Assembly: GCF_002077155.1 (NCBI RefSeq)
Contig: NZ_CP015027.1
Span: 1,342,501 to 1,406,500, forward strand
From: Sporosarcina sp. P33
GTDB lineage: Bacteria > Bacillota > Bacilli > Bacillales_A > Planococcaceae
DNA length: 64,000 nt
Reading direction: 5' to 3'
A model generated the notes under the pieces. It searched no databases. It was not told where the DNA came from and saw only the letters and a program-made list of their open reading frames with translations. Shown here one piece after another: positions 17,502-26,459 of this stretch. A program made the position numbers and the translations under genes. Each line of letters starts with the position of its first letter. Within the stretch, counting starts at the first letter, position 1.

Positions 17502-18611
17502 TTATTTTAAACTACTTTTCAATTCCTGCAACAAGCCATTCTGATGATTGCCGTGCTTTGGTGATGGTTTATATTGTATAGTTTCAGACTGATCCGGATA
17601 ATACCGAGTCGCAACATGATTTAATCCATCCTGTGTTTGAATTAAATTTCTTGCTTTATAATATGGATAGTCTGCTAATTCTCCTGCCTCTAACACTGGC
17701 GTAATACAGCAATCTACTGTTTGGGATAAATGAATCCATTCTTCAAAATCCCGGCTGAGAAATAATGACACCATCTCTTGATACACGGGATTTTCTTTTG
17801 ACGGCGGGGTAAAACTGGACCCAAGCCACGACTCTTTCTCTACCGCCAGGCAGAAGTTCTCCCAAAACTTCGGTTCCAGTGCGGCCAGACTGATAAACCT
17901 GCCGTCTTTAGTTTCATAAAGGGTATAGCACACATGAGCACCATTTAATCTCGGCATCCCATGCTGTTCTCCGGTGGCTGATTCGATCAACACATGATTG
18001 GTCATCAAGGTAACCATTACATCTGCTATTGCTAAATCAATATAAGACCCGTTTCCTGTCCGTTCTCTTTTTAAGAGTGCGGCAACGATTGACTCACTCG
18101 CTGCCATTGCGCCTACTAAATCCGCCATTGTGGTAGTGGGCTGAACAGGTCTCTTTTCACGGTCCTTAAATTGAGACAGCACACCGCTTAGGGCCATATA
18201 GTTTATATCATGGCTCCCCAGATGACTTAACGGGCTCACCTGTCCGTATCCGGTTAATGAACAGTAGACAATGTCAGGTTTACACGTGATAACTTCTTCA
18301 TAGCTGATTCCTAAGCGGCTGGTAACTCCCGGCCGGAAGCCTTCAATTACTACATCGGCATCTGCTATTAAATCCTTGGCAATCTGCTGATCAGCAGCCT
18401 CTTTCAAATTAAGTGTGATACTCTCTTTATTTCTGTTTTGGGCGCGGAAGAGATATTTATCTCCACCGTCTTTTTCAGCAGGATAACGTGCCGGATCACC
18501 AGCAGGGGATTCCACTTTAATAACTTCGGCTCCCATATCCGCCAGCCGTAATGTCGCATGCGGCCCCGGCAAGTATTGCGTAAAGTCAATAACTTTTATT
18601 CCTTCTAACAT
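17502..18611 (-). CDS. Type III CoA-transferase (CaiB/BaiF family)
   Basis: The 369-residue protein starts MLEGIKVIDFTQYLPGP and has LADMGAEVIKVESPAGDPAR. The catalytic Asp is expected in TTMADLVGAMAA (the nucleophile that carries the acyl anhydride), followed by GNGSYIDLAIAD. The family moves CoA between carboxylic acids, and some members are alpha-methylacyl-CoA racemases. I chose the ATG at 18609-18611 because GGAGGG lies seven bases upstream; a longer frame up to 18644 lacks such a site. It is downstream of the TRAP permease and upstream of the citryl-CoA lyase-like gene, so it may activate the imported carboxylate. Confidence 0.87.
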   Translation of the reverse strand: MLEGIKVIDFTQYLPGPHATLRLADMGAEVIKVESPAGDPARYPAEKDGGDKYLFRAQNRNKESITLNLKEAADQQIAKDLIADADVVIEGFRPGVTSRLGISYEEVITCKPDIVYCSLTGYGQVSPLSHLGSHDINYMALSGVLSQFKDREKRPVQPTTTMADLVGAMAASESIVAALLKRERTGNGSYIDLAIADVMVTLMTNHVLIESATGEQHGMPRLNGAHVCYTLYETKDGRFISLAALEPKFWENFCLAVEKESWLGSSFTPPSKENPVYQEMVSLFLSRDFEEWIHLSQTVDCCITPVLEAGELADYPYYKARNLIQTQDGLNHVATRYYPDQSETIQYKPSPKHGNHQNGLLQELKSSLK

Positions 18612-18695
18612 CCAGACACCCTCCACTTCTGACACAGTTATCAATTATCGTGTATCTTACTTGAGCTAAATGTCTTTCTTCCATTCGCCGGGCAT

Positions 18696-19973
18696 TTACA
18701 TAAGCGACGGCAAGTACAAAGCAATCTGCGGGAATAATATGATGACGAGCAAAGCAACTAATAGTACACCGATAAACGGAACAGCACCGCCTAATACCTT
18801 TCCGGTAGAAATACCTGACTGCTCACTTGTAATGAACAAGTTAATACCTACCGGCGGCGTCACCAGACCAATCTCCAATAACAGCACAAGTACTATTCCA
18901 AACCAAATCGGATCATAACCTAAACCGACAATTAGCGGATAAACTAGCGGGATTGTCAGCAACATAGTACCAATCAAATCCATAAACATTCCCATGATCA
19001 GATAAAGGATAATTATCAGCAGCAGAATTCCCCAAGTCGGGAAACCGCTATCTTCAATCGCAGTAACCATCGTATTTCCGATCCTGGTCATTGCTATATA
19101 ATAAGAAAAGACATGGGCACCTATAATAATTGTAAATATCATGGTCGTTTGTTTTGTCGTGTGCATAAGGGCTTCAAAAATCAGTTGGAAATTCAGCCTT
19201 TTCATAACCAATCCAATGACAAGTGCACCAAACGCTCCAAAAGCTGCTGCTTCGGTAGCTGTCCCTGTCCCCGAATAGATAACATAGAGGACGAAGATGA
19301 CTAATATAACCATCGGCCAGATATTCTTTAAGGAAACAAACCGTTCTTTCCAGGCAGCCCTGGGTGTTTTACTTTTATTTTTGAAAGATATAACTACGAT
19401 GAACAAGCATAAAAAAAATGCGATCAGCAAACCGGGCAAAATACCTGCAACGAGCAATTTACCAATCGAGTTTTCCGTTTGAATACCATACAGAATGAGC
19501 GGTACACTCGGAGGAATCATTGCTGCCAATACACCGGTGGATGTCGCTACTAGACCAGCTGAAAAGGAATCGGAATAATTCGCCTTCATCATTTGCGGAA
19601 TAGCAATTTGGGACATTGCTGCTGTCGCAGCTACACTGGAACCTGACAACGTTCCAAATCCCGCACTCGCCAACACTGTGGCAATCCCGGCCCCGCCAGG
19701 AACATGGCCAACCCACTTGATAACACTGTCAAACAACTCATCTGCTATTTTACTTTTAGAGATAAAATGGGCCATTAATACAAACAAAGGTATCGCGCTG
19801 TATACGAAACTATTGACACTTCGATAAGCAGTGGTTGCCAAAATTCCCTGTAATGTATCGAATCCTTGTAGAGTAATAATTCCTGCCGATCCTATCGTCA
19901 GCAATACAAATGCGATTGGCATTCCCGTAAGTAAAAGGATGATTAATACCAATATCAATATTCCTAAAACCAT
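18696..19973 (-). CDS. dctM: TRAP transporter large permease (DctM)
   Basis: The 425-residue hydrophobic protein has the DctM signature: an N-terminal pair of helices, GFGTLSGSSVAATAAM, IPPSVPLILYG and IGLVTPPVGINLFIT. It predicts about 11-13 membrane segments and forms the transport channel driven by a sodium gradient. With DctQ (20027) and DctP (20673) it forms a complete tripartite carboxylate importer. It is the only DctM in the window, so it may also serve the binding proteins at 10815 and 29529. AAGAGGTG precedes the ATG. Confidence 0.95.
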   Translation of the reverse strand: MVLGILILVLIILLLTGMPIAFVLLTIGSAGIITLQGFDTLQGILATTAYRSVNSFVYSAIPLFVLMAHFISKSKIADELFDSVIKWVGHVPGGAGIATVLASAGFGTLSGSSVAATAAMSQIAIPQMMKANYSDSFSAGLVATSTGVLAAMIPPSVPLILYGIQTENSIGKLLVAGILPGLLIAFFLCLFIVVISFKNKSKTPRAAWKERFVSLKNIWPMVILVIFVLYVIYSGTGTATEAAAFGAFGALVIGLVMKRLNFQLIFEALMHTTKQTTMIFTIIIGAHVFSYYIAMTRIGNTMVTAIEDSGFPTWGILLLIIILYLIMGMFMDLIGTMLLTIPLVYPLIVGLGYDPIWFGIVLVLLLEIGLVTPPVGINLFITSEQSGISTGKVLGGAVPFIGVLLVALLVIILFPQIALYLPSLM

Positions 19974-20026
19974 TTAATCACCTCTTTTTCAACTTGTTTA
20001 ATCTAACTGCGTGCTGGCTGATCTTC

Positions 20027-20521
20027 TTACACCTCAACCTTTCCTCTAATAATCGCTATAGATTCCAGAAGTAAGTTTATGACAAGCAAGAAGACCCCTA
20101 TTGAAATAATTAGTAAAGCGGGAGCCAATGGATAATGAAGTAAGCTAGTTGTGCGCACATCATTTGCAAAATAATCCATTCCTTTCAGATAATTTGCATA
20201 TCCCAGCAACGAAAATGTTGTGATGGCCAATAGATTAGTAATAACTTTTAACACACTGCGTAATGGTTTTGGAAACTTCTCAACTATGAAGTCTACAGAA
20301 ACGTGGCTTCCTTCTTTATAGGCATAACTGATTGACAGATATACAATGATCAGCAGCAAGTATTCACCTGTAATTTCAATAGTTCCTGTGATGGGGGAAT
20401 TGAAAACAGATCGTAATACAACATCCATTACAATCCACATCATCATGATGAAAATGGTAGCTGCGGATACATAAGTAATTAATTTATCCAATCTCGTTAG
20501 CAGATTACTTAAAAACGTCAT
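20027..20521 (-). CDS. dctQ: TRAP transporter small permease (DctQ)
   Basis: The 164-residue protein has four predicted membrane helices with the family pattern: MMWIVMDVVLRSVFNSPI, GEYLLLIIVYLSISYAY, SHVSVDFI, then two further helices. DctQ stabilises DctM and helps it dock with DctP. GGGGGG precedes the ATG. It lies 151 bases after the DctP stop, with a stem-loop in between, and 53 bases before dctM. Confidence 0.92.
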   Translation of the reverse strand: MTFLSNLLTRLDKLITYVSAATIFIMMMWIVMDVVLRSVFNSPITGTIEITGEYLLLIIVYLSISYAYKEGSHVSVDFIVEKFPKPLRSVLKVITNLLAITTFSLLGYANYLKGMDYFANDVRTTSLLHYPLAPALLIISIGVFLLVINLLLESIAIIRGKVEV

Positions 20522-20623
20522 AACTTACCCCCCTGTCTAAAAGATTTGTATCGTTACCGTGCAAAAAGATTCACATGAAGCAGTTGGATGATGATAGCAG
20601 GGCTGTATTTGCTTTGTAATCTT

Positions 20624-20661
20624 TGCTTAAACGGAGTGCCCGTGAACAAACCGTTTAAGCA
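20624..20661 (-). other. Stem-loop between dctP and dctQ
   Basis: A perfect 11-base stem (TGCTTAAACGG at 20624-20634 with CCGTTTAAGCA at 20651-20661) encloses 16 bases just past the dctP stop. It lacks a T tract. Such structures often protect or partly end the transcript so that the binding protein is made in excess over the permease (inference). Confidence 0.6.
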
Positions 20662-20672
20662 TGACTGACATT

Positions 20673-21725
20673 TTACTTATTTTCTTTCGACTTCTCTTTA
20701 AATGCTTTTAGCGTTTCCTCAAATTCAGGATTATCTTTTTCTTTTAACCAATCCTGTTCAACGCTTTCAAAGAACTTGGACCATTTTGCTTTCTCATCTT
20801 CAGTTATTTCATGTATAACAATTCCCTTATCTTTGTACTCTTTGAAAATACTTTCAACGTATTCGTCCGTTCTTTCAGCATTACTCTTTGTATACTTTTC
20901 CCCTACTTCCAAAATTACTTTTTGAACGTCTTCAGAAAGACTCTGGAAGACATTCTCGTTAATAATAAGACCTGTTCCGGAACCTCCGAAATTAACACCC
21001 TTTGTACCGTACTTAACCAATTCACCCATACCATGGTCATTTAACGATTGGGCATTTAAGTTAATCCCGTCGTAAACACCTCTATCAAACGCCTCATACA
21101 TTTCTGACAGTGTAATATTTACCGGTGTCGCATCAAGAGCCACTGTTGCTTTATTTAACACTTCGCCTGTCGTTCTGATTTTCATGCCTTTTACATCTTC
21201 CGGTACGAATACTTCTTTCCCTCTCGTCCATAACTCGCCAGCCGGTGCATTATAAGTTAAGATTGGTCTAACACCATTTTTAATGAAATCAGATTGTAAT
21301 ACAGGATCTTTCTGGGCAATTTCATGATATGTTACTGACCCTTCATAGCTCGTAGAATACAAACCTGGAATTCCTATTAGTGAACTGGTGATCGGCATTT
21401 TGTCAGGATAGTAAGTAGAAATATAGAATGATATATCTGCAACGCCATCACTTGTTAAATCATACAGATCTGCGGCCTTTCCTAATTGTTCAGCAGGATA
21501 AAAGTCAAATTCGACCTGCCCGTCTGTACGCTCCGTGATTTCTTCCATCATTGGTTTAAACACTTCAGATGTTAAAGAATGTGTATCAGACTGCGCGGTA
21601 GCAAATTTCAATGTGACTTTGTCTTTTTTCGCAGCATCATCGCTGCTTTCAGCCGAATTCCCGCATGCCGTTAAAACAAGTAATAAAAAAGAAGCGAGTA
21701 TTGCCGTAATAAATTTCTTGTTCAT
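20673..21725 (-). CDS. dctP: TRAP transporter substrate-binding lipoprotein (DctP), paralogue 2
   Basis: The 350-residue protein starts MNKKFITAILAS and has a lipobox LTAC. The DctP fold includes FYPAEQLGKAADLYDL, the ligand-binding Arg in GMKIRTTGEV, MYEAFDRGVYDGINL and GLIINENVF. I chose the ATG at 21723-21725 because AGGAG lies eight bases upstream; a longer frame to 21761 has no site. It heads the complete dctPQM transporter. The promoter at 22062-22090 leaves a leader of about 330 bases. Confidence 0.92.
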   Translation of the reverse strand: MNKKFITAILASFLLLVLTACGNSAESSDDAAKKDKVTLKFATAQSDTHSLTSEVFKPMMEEITERTDGQVEFDFYPAEQLGKAADLYDLTSDGVADISFYISTYYPDKMPITSSLIGIPGLYSTSYEGSVTYHEIAQKDPVLQSDFIKNGVRPILTYNAPAGELWTRGKEVFVPEDVKGMKIRTTGEVLNKATVALDATPVNITLSEMYEAFDRGVYDGINLNAQSLNDHGMGELVKYGTKGVNFGGSGTGLIINENVFQSLSEDVQKVILEVGEKYTKSNAERTDEYVESIFKEYKDKGIVIHEITEDEKAKWSKFFESVEQDWLKEKDNPEFEETLKAFKEKSKENK

Positions 21726-22399
21726 TGTCTCATCTCCTATAATTCTTATTTGGTAAGTCAAAGCAGATAAATCTTCTGGATCGTATGTTTACGTCTGTCT
21801 GGTCAGATTTCAAGTCTTTGAAAACAAACTGTGTGTAAACGTTTACATTTGAAGGCTGCTACCAGCACTCCAAACTGACAGAGAGCAATTAAAAATACTT
21901 ATTCGACAGTATCCGATAACTGCTTATAAGCAGCTGCATGATGATTCGTTTGGATGTTGCTTGTCTGCTGTCCAATAATTAATGATATTTTCACCAAGGA
22001 AAAAATATTACTGATTATTTAAAACGAAACTACCAAAACGTTGATAATTAATATTATTTTAATTTTACATGCAAAATAATGTATTGTCAATAATAATCGG
22101 AATATTAACAATAGTATGTTTTTATGGTATTTTAATATAATTTAAAGGCAGCAGTACTTCAGCTGGCAGATCGTTGCCGTGGAGGTTCATCTGATTACTT
22201 CACTTATCTAATTATGCTTGCGTTCACCATTCCCTAAATTATATTTCCCTATTAACTACCATTTGGGTATATCGGATTCGCTGTCCCAATAAACTTGGCA
22301 GCCACGTTATATAATGGAACGGATGGTATGATTATGAATGACTTCTCGTTACTTTATGTTAGAAATTTCTTTAGACTCTCTGAGAAACATTTACAATAA
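21726..22399. other. Long leader and intergenic region upstream of dctP
   Basis: No gene is supported. The region holds the promoter and operator at 22062-22090 and a leader of roughly 330 bases between it and dctP. The leader has no riboswitch or terminator pattern that I recognise. Positions 22140-22399 show nothing. Confidence 0.5.
22062..22090 (-). promoter_or_regulatory. Promoter with shared palindromic operator (copy 2 of 3), driving dctPQM
   Basis: TTGACA (complement of 22085-22090), a 17-base spacer and TAAAAT (22062-22067) form a strong promoter. TTTTACATGCAAAA (22063-22076) overlaps the -10 box. The bases just upstream of the -35 box (CCGATTATTA) match the 10.38-kb promoter (CCGATTATTG). 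Confidence 0.78.
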
Positions 22400-22441
22400 A
22401 GTCGTCTCCCCTATTTCAATTGAGGAAACAGGAAGACGACT
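22400..22441 (-). terminator. Terminator of the 30.6-22.4 kb operon
   Basis: AGTCGTCT (22400-22407) pairs with AGACGACT (22434-22441), with further imperfect pairing inside. On the minus strand it is followed by TTATTG. It lies about 50 bases past the hot-dog gene stop. Confidence 0.65.
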
Positions 22442-22489
22442 GGCAGAAGATGATCTTAAGTTGGATGATTCACTTATCATTCATGCACT

Positions 22490-22987
22490 CTATCGGCTCA
22501 AGAAAAATGTCCCTAACGCTTTCGCAACAATAACCCCAAATTCATCTTCCACATTACACTCTGCTACAACAATTGTTTTACCCGCACTAATTATCTTTGG
22601 GGTGGCTATGAGACGGACACCTTTACCTTTTTTGATGAAATTTATTTTTAGTTCCAATGTAAAAACTTTTTGACCTTCCGGCAGCTCTTCTAAGAGCAGG
22701 AATCCAATCGCCACATCTGCTAAAGTGAACACCGCGCCGCCCTGAGCAACCCCATACGTATTTACATTGTGTAAACCCAAATCCATTTCAACCCTATATG
22801 CATCTAAGCGCGTGAGTCCGGCAAGGCGTCCAAAAAAGTGCATCGGAACTTCCCCGCCAGCGCTCGCTTCAGCAGTTTTCGCATACGTTGAAAGAATATA
22901 ATTTATTTCCTTCAATTCCTTGGGAGAAAAAGCATCCAGTTTCTTTTGTATTAAATCTTTAGCCGCCTGAACATTATCTTCCTTCAT
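22490..22987 (-). CDS. PaaI-like hot-dog thioesterase
   Basis: The 165-residue protein has a helical N-terminal extension and a hot-dog domain with NVNTYGVAQGGAVFTLADVAIG, split here only by my quoting. This is the PaaI/thioesterase active-site helix with Asp. The strand TLELKINFIKKGKG follows. It probably hydrolyses acyl-CoA intermediates. The start overlaps the end of the mmgE/prpD-like gene by 14 bases, so the two are translationally coupled. It is the last gene of the operon that begins with the third TRAP binding protein. Confidence 0.8.
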   Translation of the reverse strand: MKEDNVQAAKDLIQKKLDAFSPKELKEINYILSTYAKTAEASAGGEVPMHFFGRLAGLTRLDAYRVEMDLGLHNVNTYGVAQGGAVFTLADVAIGFLLLEELPEGQKVFTLELKINFIKKGKGVRLIATPKIISAGKTIVVAECNVEDEFGVIVAKALGTFFLSR

Positions 22988-24365
22988 TCACAACGTATCC
23001 TTCAGATGGAACACCGATAGAGTTACTCAGATCTGACATCATATCAGATACATTGGCAACACTCTCCAAGGATAGAAGAACTTCAGAGAATGACTTACTT
23101 TTATCTTCTGATAAAGGCGTAGCCAAATTACAGAATTTACGCTGCAGATCTTCCGTGCTGACAGGATTTTCGGGATCACCTTTTGGATAATAGGATTGTT
23201 TCTCAAACACTTCGCCATTTTTCAGGTGCAGTTTTACTTTGGCTCCCCATTTCACCGGGTAATCTTTATCCACTTCCGGATCCAGAACTGCCTCTACTTT
23301 ACCCATGACTTCCCTAATTTCCGGATTCCATAAATCATCTTCATTGAAATCATTCAAGTTTGCACTTCCTTTAACTAATGCCAAGGCTGTACAATACTGA
23401 ATGCTGAATTTTGATTCGTATTGGGTTTTCGGATTATTATTATCCGTAATATCCATTGTGGATTTATATGCGCCGACTTCCACTTTTGAAATATCTTCAA
23501 CTGAAAACTCATTTTCCTTAAATATTTCAATCGCCATATCAATAGCAGCGTGAGTATGGCGGCAAGATGCGTGGATTTTAAATGAATTTTCGACTATTTT
23601 ATGTTCTTTGCCAAGATTCAGCGTGATTTTTTCCGAATCATACTCATCGCTCATTGCGTTGAAGAAGCCTCGTTTTCCTTCCAGGATCTTCTTAGCACCC
23701 GTAAAGCCTTTTTCTGCAAGTACACTGGCCAGCAAGCCATTCATCGCAGCTTTGCCCGGATGCAGCTGCTTGGTCATAGCTCCATCTTCGATAAACTCCC
23801 AAAGACCTGCCGCTTGACTGCCCGCGTTTCCAAGTGCATTCACATAAGCCTCATCATCTAATTGAAGAAGCTTGGCTACTGCGGCCGCAGAACCGAAAGT
23901 CCCGCAAGTCGCAGTATTGTGCCAGTAGTAATAATGGGATGGCGATACGGCTTCTCCCACTCTAAAGCAAACTTCATATCCTAGCACAACAGAAAGAATT
24001 AGATCTTTTCCGCTTAATTCTTTCCATTCTGCAACCGCCAATGCTGCAGGAACAACAACAGTAGCCGCATGAATAATCGATGATTTATGAATGTCATCCA
24101 GTTCGACGATATGACTCGCTGCTCCATTTACTAAAGCAGCATTCATCACGGAAGACTTTCCTCCCGTCAGGAGCGTCGCCTGCGGGTTCCCGCCCATCAC
24201 ATTGACCGTGTCACTGATCATTTGAACAGGCGGTTTATTCACTCCTGCCAGCGCAGAACCGAAATAATCCAGTATACATAACTTGGCAAACGCAACTACG
24301 TCTTCCGGCAAGTCTTCATAGGTAAGCGAAGAAGAATACTTTGCTAACTTTTCACTTAAACTCAT
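22974..24365 (-). CDS. MmgE/PrpD-family protein
   Basis: The 463-residue protein has the MmgE/PrpD fold: FAKLCILDYFGSALAG near the start, VNGAASHIVELDDIHKSS and HAATVVVPAALAVAEW, GTFGSAAAVAKLL, QLHPGKAAMNGLLA and the ASCRHTHAAIDM block. Family members are 2-methylcitrate dehydratase (PrpD), cis-aconitate decarboxylase and uncharacterised relatives. None of the other methylcitrate-cycle genes is beside it, but a citryl-CoA lyase-like gene lies 5 kb away in the cluster. I chose the ATG at 24363-24365 (AAGAGGG six bases upstream). The substrate is probably a hydroxy-di- or tricarboxylic acid. Confidence 0.85.
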   Translation of the reverse strand: MSLSEKLAKYSSSLTYEDLPEDVVAFAKLCILDYFGSALAGVNKPPVQMISDTVNVMGGNPQATLLTGGKSSVMNAALVNGAASHIVELDDIHKSSIIHAATVVVPAALAVAEWKELSGKDLILSVVLGYEVCFRVGEAVSPSHYYYWHNTATCGTFGSAAAVAKLLQLDDEAYVNALGNAGSQAAGLWEFIEDGAMTKQLHPGKAAMNGLLASVLAEKGFTGAKKILEGKRGFFNAMSDEYDSEKITLNLGKEHKIVENSFKIHASCRHTHAAIDMAIEIFKENEFSVEDISKVEVGAYKSTMDITDNNNPKTQYESKFSIQYCTALALVKGSANLNDFNEDDLWNPEIREVMGKVEAVLDPEVDKDYPVKWGAKVKLHLKNGEVFEKQSYYPKGDPENPVSTEDLQRKFCNLATPLSEDKSKSFSEVLLSLESVANVSDMMSDLSNSIGVPSEGYVVNEGR

Positions 24366-24422
24366 TGATATCCCTCTTTTCATTCGTTCTGGAATAATAC
24401 TTCATTCAATAGGTACAGATAA

Positions 24423-25589
24423 TCAGAAGGACCTTGGAAGCCCAAGTACGTGCTGCGCCACGAAGCTGACTACTAAGTTATTAGAGATCGGTGCAATCAT
24501 GAACAACCGCGCCTCTCTGAACTTTCTTTCAATATGGTATTCCGTTGCAAAACCATAGCCGCCGTATGTGTCCATTGCAGCATTAGCCGCTTTCCATGCT
24601 GCATTTGAGGCCAAGTACTTCGCCATATTTGCCTCTGCACCGCCTTTTTCTCCTGAATCAAACATTTCTGCAGCCTTATCCCGCATAAGTTTTGCTGCTT
24701 CGACATCCATGTAAGATTGTGCAATTGGAAATTGGATTCCCTGGTTTTTTCCGATAGGACGATCAAACACAACTCTTTCATTCGCGTATTGTACGGCTTT
24801 ATCGATGAAGTAATACCCGTCACCAATACTCTCTGATGCGATCAAAATACGTTCAGCATTCATGCCGCTTAGCACGTAGCCGAATCCTTTGCCTTCTACA
24901 CCAATCAGGTTTTCTGCAGGAATCTCTACATTTTCAAGGAAAATCTCTGTTGTCGCATGGTTAATCATCGTATCGATGTCACGAATAGTAATATTGTCTT
25001 TCTGATCGTTCATGTCTAATATGAACAGGCTTAATCCATCAGTCTTCTTTGTCACCTGATCTTTCGGCGTGGTTCTTGCCAATAACAGCATTAAATCCGA
25101 ATATTTAGATCTTGATATCCAAATCTTCTGACCGTTGACGATATACTTGTCACCTTTGCGAACAGCAGTTGTAGTGATGCTGGTCGTATCGCTTCCTGCT
25201 GTCGGCTCAGTTATGCCGAATGCCTGCAGACGCAATTCACCTGTTGCAATTTTAGGCAAGTACCGCTGTTTCTGTTCTTCGCTTCCATGACTCAGCAGCG
25301 CACCCATCGTATACATTTGCGCATGCCCCGCTCCGGCATTTCCGCCTGATCTGTTAATTTCCTCGAGAATTGCACTGGCTTCCACCATGCCCAGACCAGC
25401 ACCGCCGTATTCTTCCGGGATTAGCACGGACAGCCAGCCTTCATCTGTCAATGCTTGAATAAATTCACTTGGGTAGTCATTATTTTTATCAAGTTTCGCC
25501 CAGTAATCTTCCGGAAACTTGCTGCATAACGTCCGCACACTTTTTCTGATCAGTTCAATTTCGTCGTTTGTACTTTTAACTTTTACCAT
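24423..25589 (-). CDS. Acyl-CoA dehydrogenase with helix-G glutamate (isovaleryl-CoA dehydrogenase-like base position)
   Basis: The 388-residue FAD flavoprotein has the standard fold: LIPEEYGGAGLG, ITEPTAGSDTTSI, KIWISRS and DTYGGYGFATEYHIERKFREAR. The common catalytic-base motif YEGT is absent (it reads IAPIS). Instead MNAERILIA places a Glu where isovaleryl- and long-chain acyl-CoA dehydrogenases have theirs, which suits branched or unusual acyl chains. It introduces a 2,3 double bond and passes electrons to ETF. It lies between the mmgE/prpD-like and enoyl-CoA hydratase genes with small gaps, in the operon with HMG-CoA lyase. A glutaryl- or methylglutaryl-type substrate is possible but unproven. 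Confidence 0.88.
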   Translation of the reverse strand: MVKVKSTNDEIELIRKSVRTLCSKFPEDYWAKLDKNNDYPSEFIQALTDEGWLSVLIPEEYGGAGLGMVEASAILEEINRSGGNAGAGHAQMYTMGALLSHGSEEQKQRYLPKIATGELRLQAFGITEPTAGSDTTSITTTAVRKGDKYIVNGQKIWISRSKYSDLMLLLARTTPKDQVTKKTDGLSLFILDMNDQKDNITIRDIDTMINHATTEIFLENVEIPAENLIGVEGKGFGYVLSGMNAERILIASESIGDGYYFIDKAVQYANERVVFDRPIGKNQGIQFPIAQSYMDVEAAKLMRDKAAEMFDSGEKGGAEANMAKYLASNAAWKAANAAMDTYGGYGFATEYHIERKFREARLFMIAPISNNLVVSFVAQHVLGLPRSF

Positions 25590-25616
25590 ATGATGATTCC
25601 TCCAAATGTTTAGTAT

Positions 25617-26426
25617 TTATTTTCCTGTCCAAACAGGATCTCTTTTTTCATTAAACGCATAGACACCTTCGAGACGGTCTTCAGAAAATGCACATTTGTA
25701 ATATTGATCGAGCTCAATTGATAATGCTGTATTAATATCTGTCTGCAGCCCTGTATCCACAGCCTTCTTTATTGACTGAAGAGATAATGGCGCGTTTTTG
25801 GCAATCGTTTTAGCTGTCTCAATCGTCTTCTCCAGTAACTCTTCCATCGAAAAGACATCATTAGCCAAACCTATTTCAAGCGCTTTTTGAGCATCCAGCT
25901 GCTTGCCGGTAAATAAAAGTTCTTTTGCAATCGCCACCGGGACAGATCTTGGCAGCAGCTGCGTTCCGCCAACCCCAGGAATAATGCCCAGCTTCGCTTC
26001 AGGCAGACCCATCTTCGCATGCTCAGCTACATATCGAAGATCACAGCTTAAAATCATTTCCATTCCGCCGCCTAATGCATAGCCGTTAACCGCGGCAATG
26101 ACAGGGTACGGGAATGTTCTGATCAGCTCATACGCATCTTCAAAAATATCATGCTGACGCTTCCATTGAACATTATCCATAGTTTTGCGCTCTTTTAAGT
26201 CGGCTCCAGGACAGAAACATCTCGTTCCGCTGCCTGTAATAATTAATGCTCTGACGTCATCTTTCTCTTTAAGCATTGTGACACATTCTATTAACTCTTC
26301 GGCCATCAATGTATTTAATGAATTCATCGCATCAGGCCGGTTTAGTGTAATAATATAAACGAATTCTTCCGCTTGGGATTCATCCAATACGATCGTTTTC
26401 CAATCAACCATTTTCGTTTGAACCAT
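25617..26426 (-). CDS. Enoyl-CoA hydratase (crotonase family; possible 3-methylglutaconyl-CoA hydratase)
   Basis: The 269-residue crotonase-fold protein has both catalytic glutamates in place: GYALGGGMEMILSCDL and GLPEAKLGIIPGVGGTQ. The oxyanion-hole loop GADLKERKT is also present. The general reaction is hydration of a trans-2-enoyl-CoA. Because an HMG-CoA lyase gene lies 33 bases upstream in the same operon, 3-methylglutaconyl-CoA hydration to HMG-CoA is a good hypothesis (as with AUH or LiuC), but motifs alone cannot prove it. GGAG lies upstream of the ATG. Confidence 0.88.
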   Translation of the reverse strand: MVQTKMVDWKTIVLDESQAEEFVYIITLNRPDAMNSLNTLMAEELIECVTMLKEKDDVRALIITGSGTRCFCPGADLKERKTMDNVQWKRQHDIFEDAYELIRTFPYPVIAAVNGYALGGGMEMILSCDLRYVAEHAKMGLPEAKLGIIPGVGGTQLLPRSVPVAIAKELLFTGKQLDAQKALEIGLANDVFSMEELLEKTIETAKTIAKNAPLSLQSIKKAVDTGLQTDINTALSIELDQYYKCAFSEDRLEGVYAFNEKRDPVWTGK

Positions 26427-26459
26427 TTTTCAATCACTCCTTTTAAATTGCGGTCATCT

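Noticed and set aside
22062..22090. Shared upstream sequence of TRAP units as a riboswitch or T-box
   Set aside because: Conservation is limited to promoter elements and the palindrome. The leaders themselves are not alike and have no terminator/antiterminator pair.
22338..22673. 111-codon plus-strand frame
   Set aside because: Most of it is antisense to the thioesterase gene at 22490-22987, and its start crosses the terminator at 22400-22441.
22974..24365. Calling the MmgE/PrpD gene a methylcitrate-cycle dehydratase
   Set aside because: prpC- and prpB-type genes are not beside it, and the family includes decarboxylases and unknown members.
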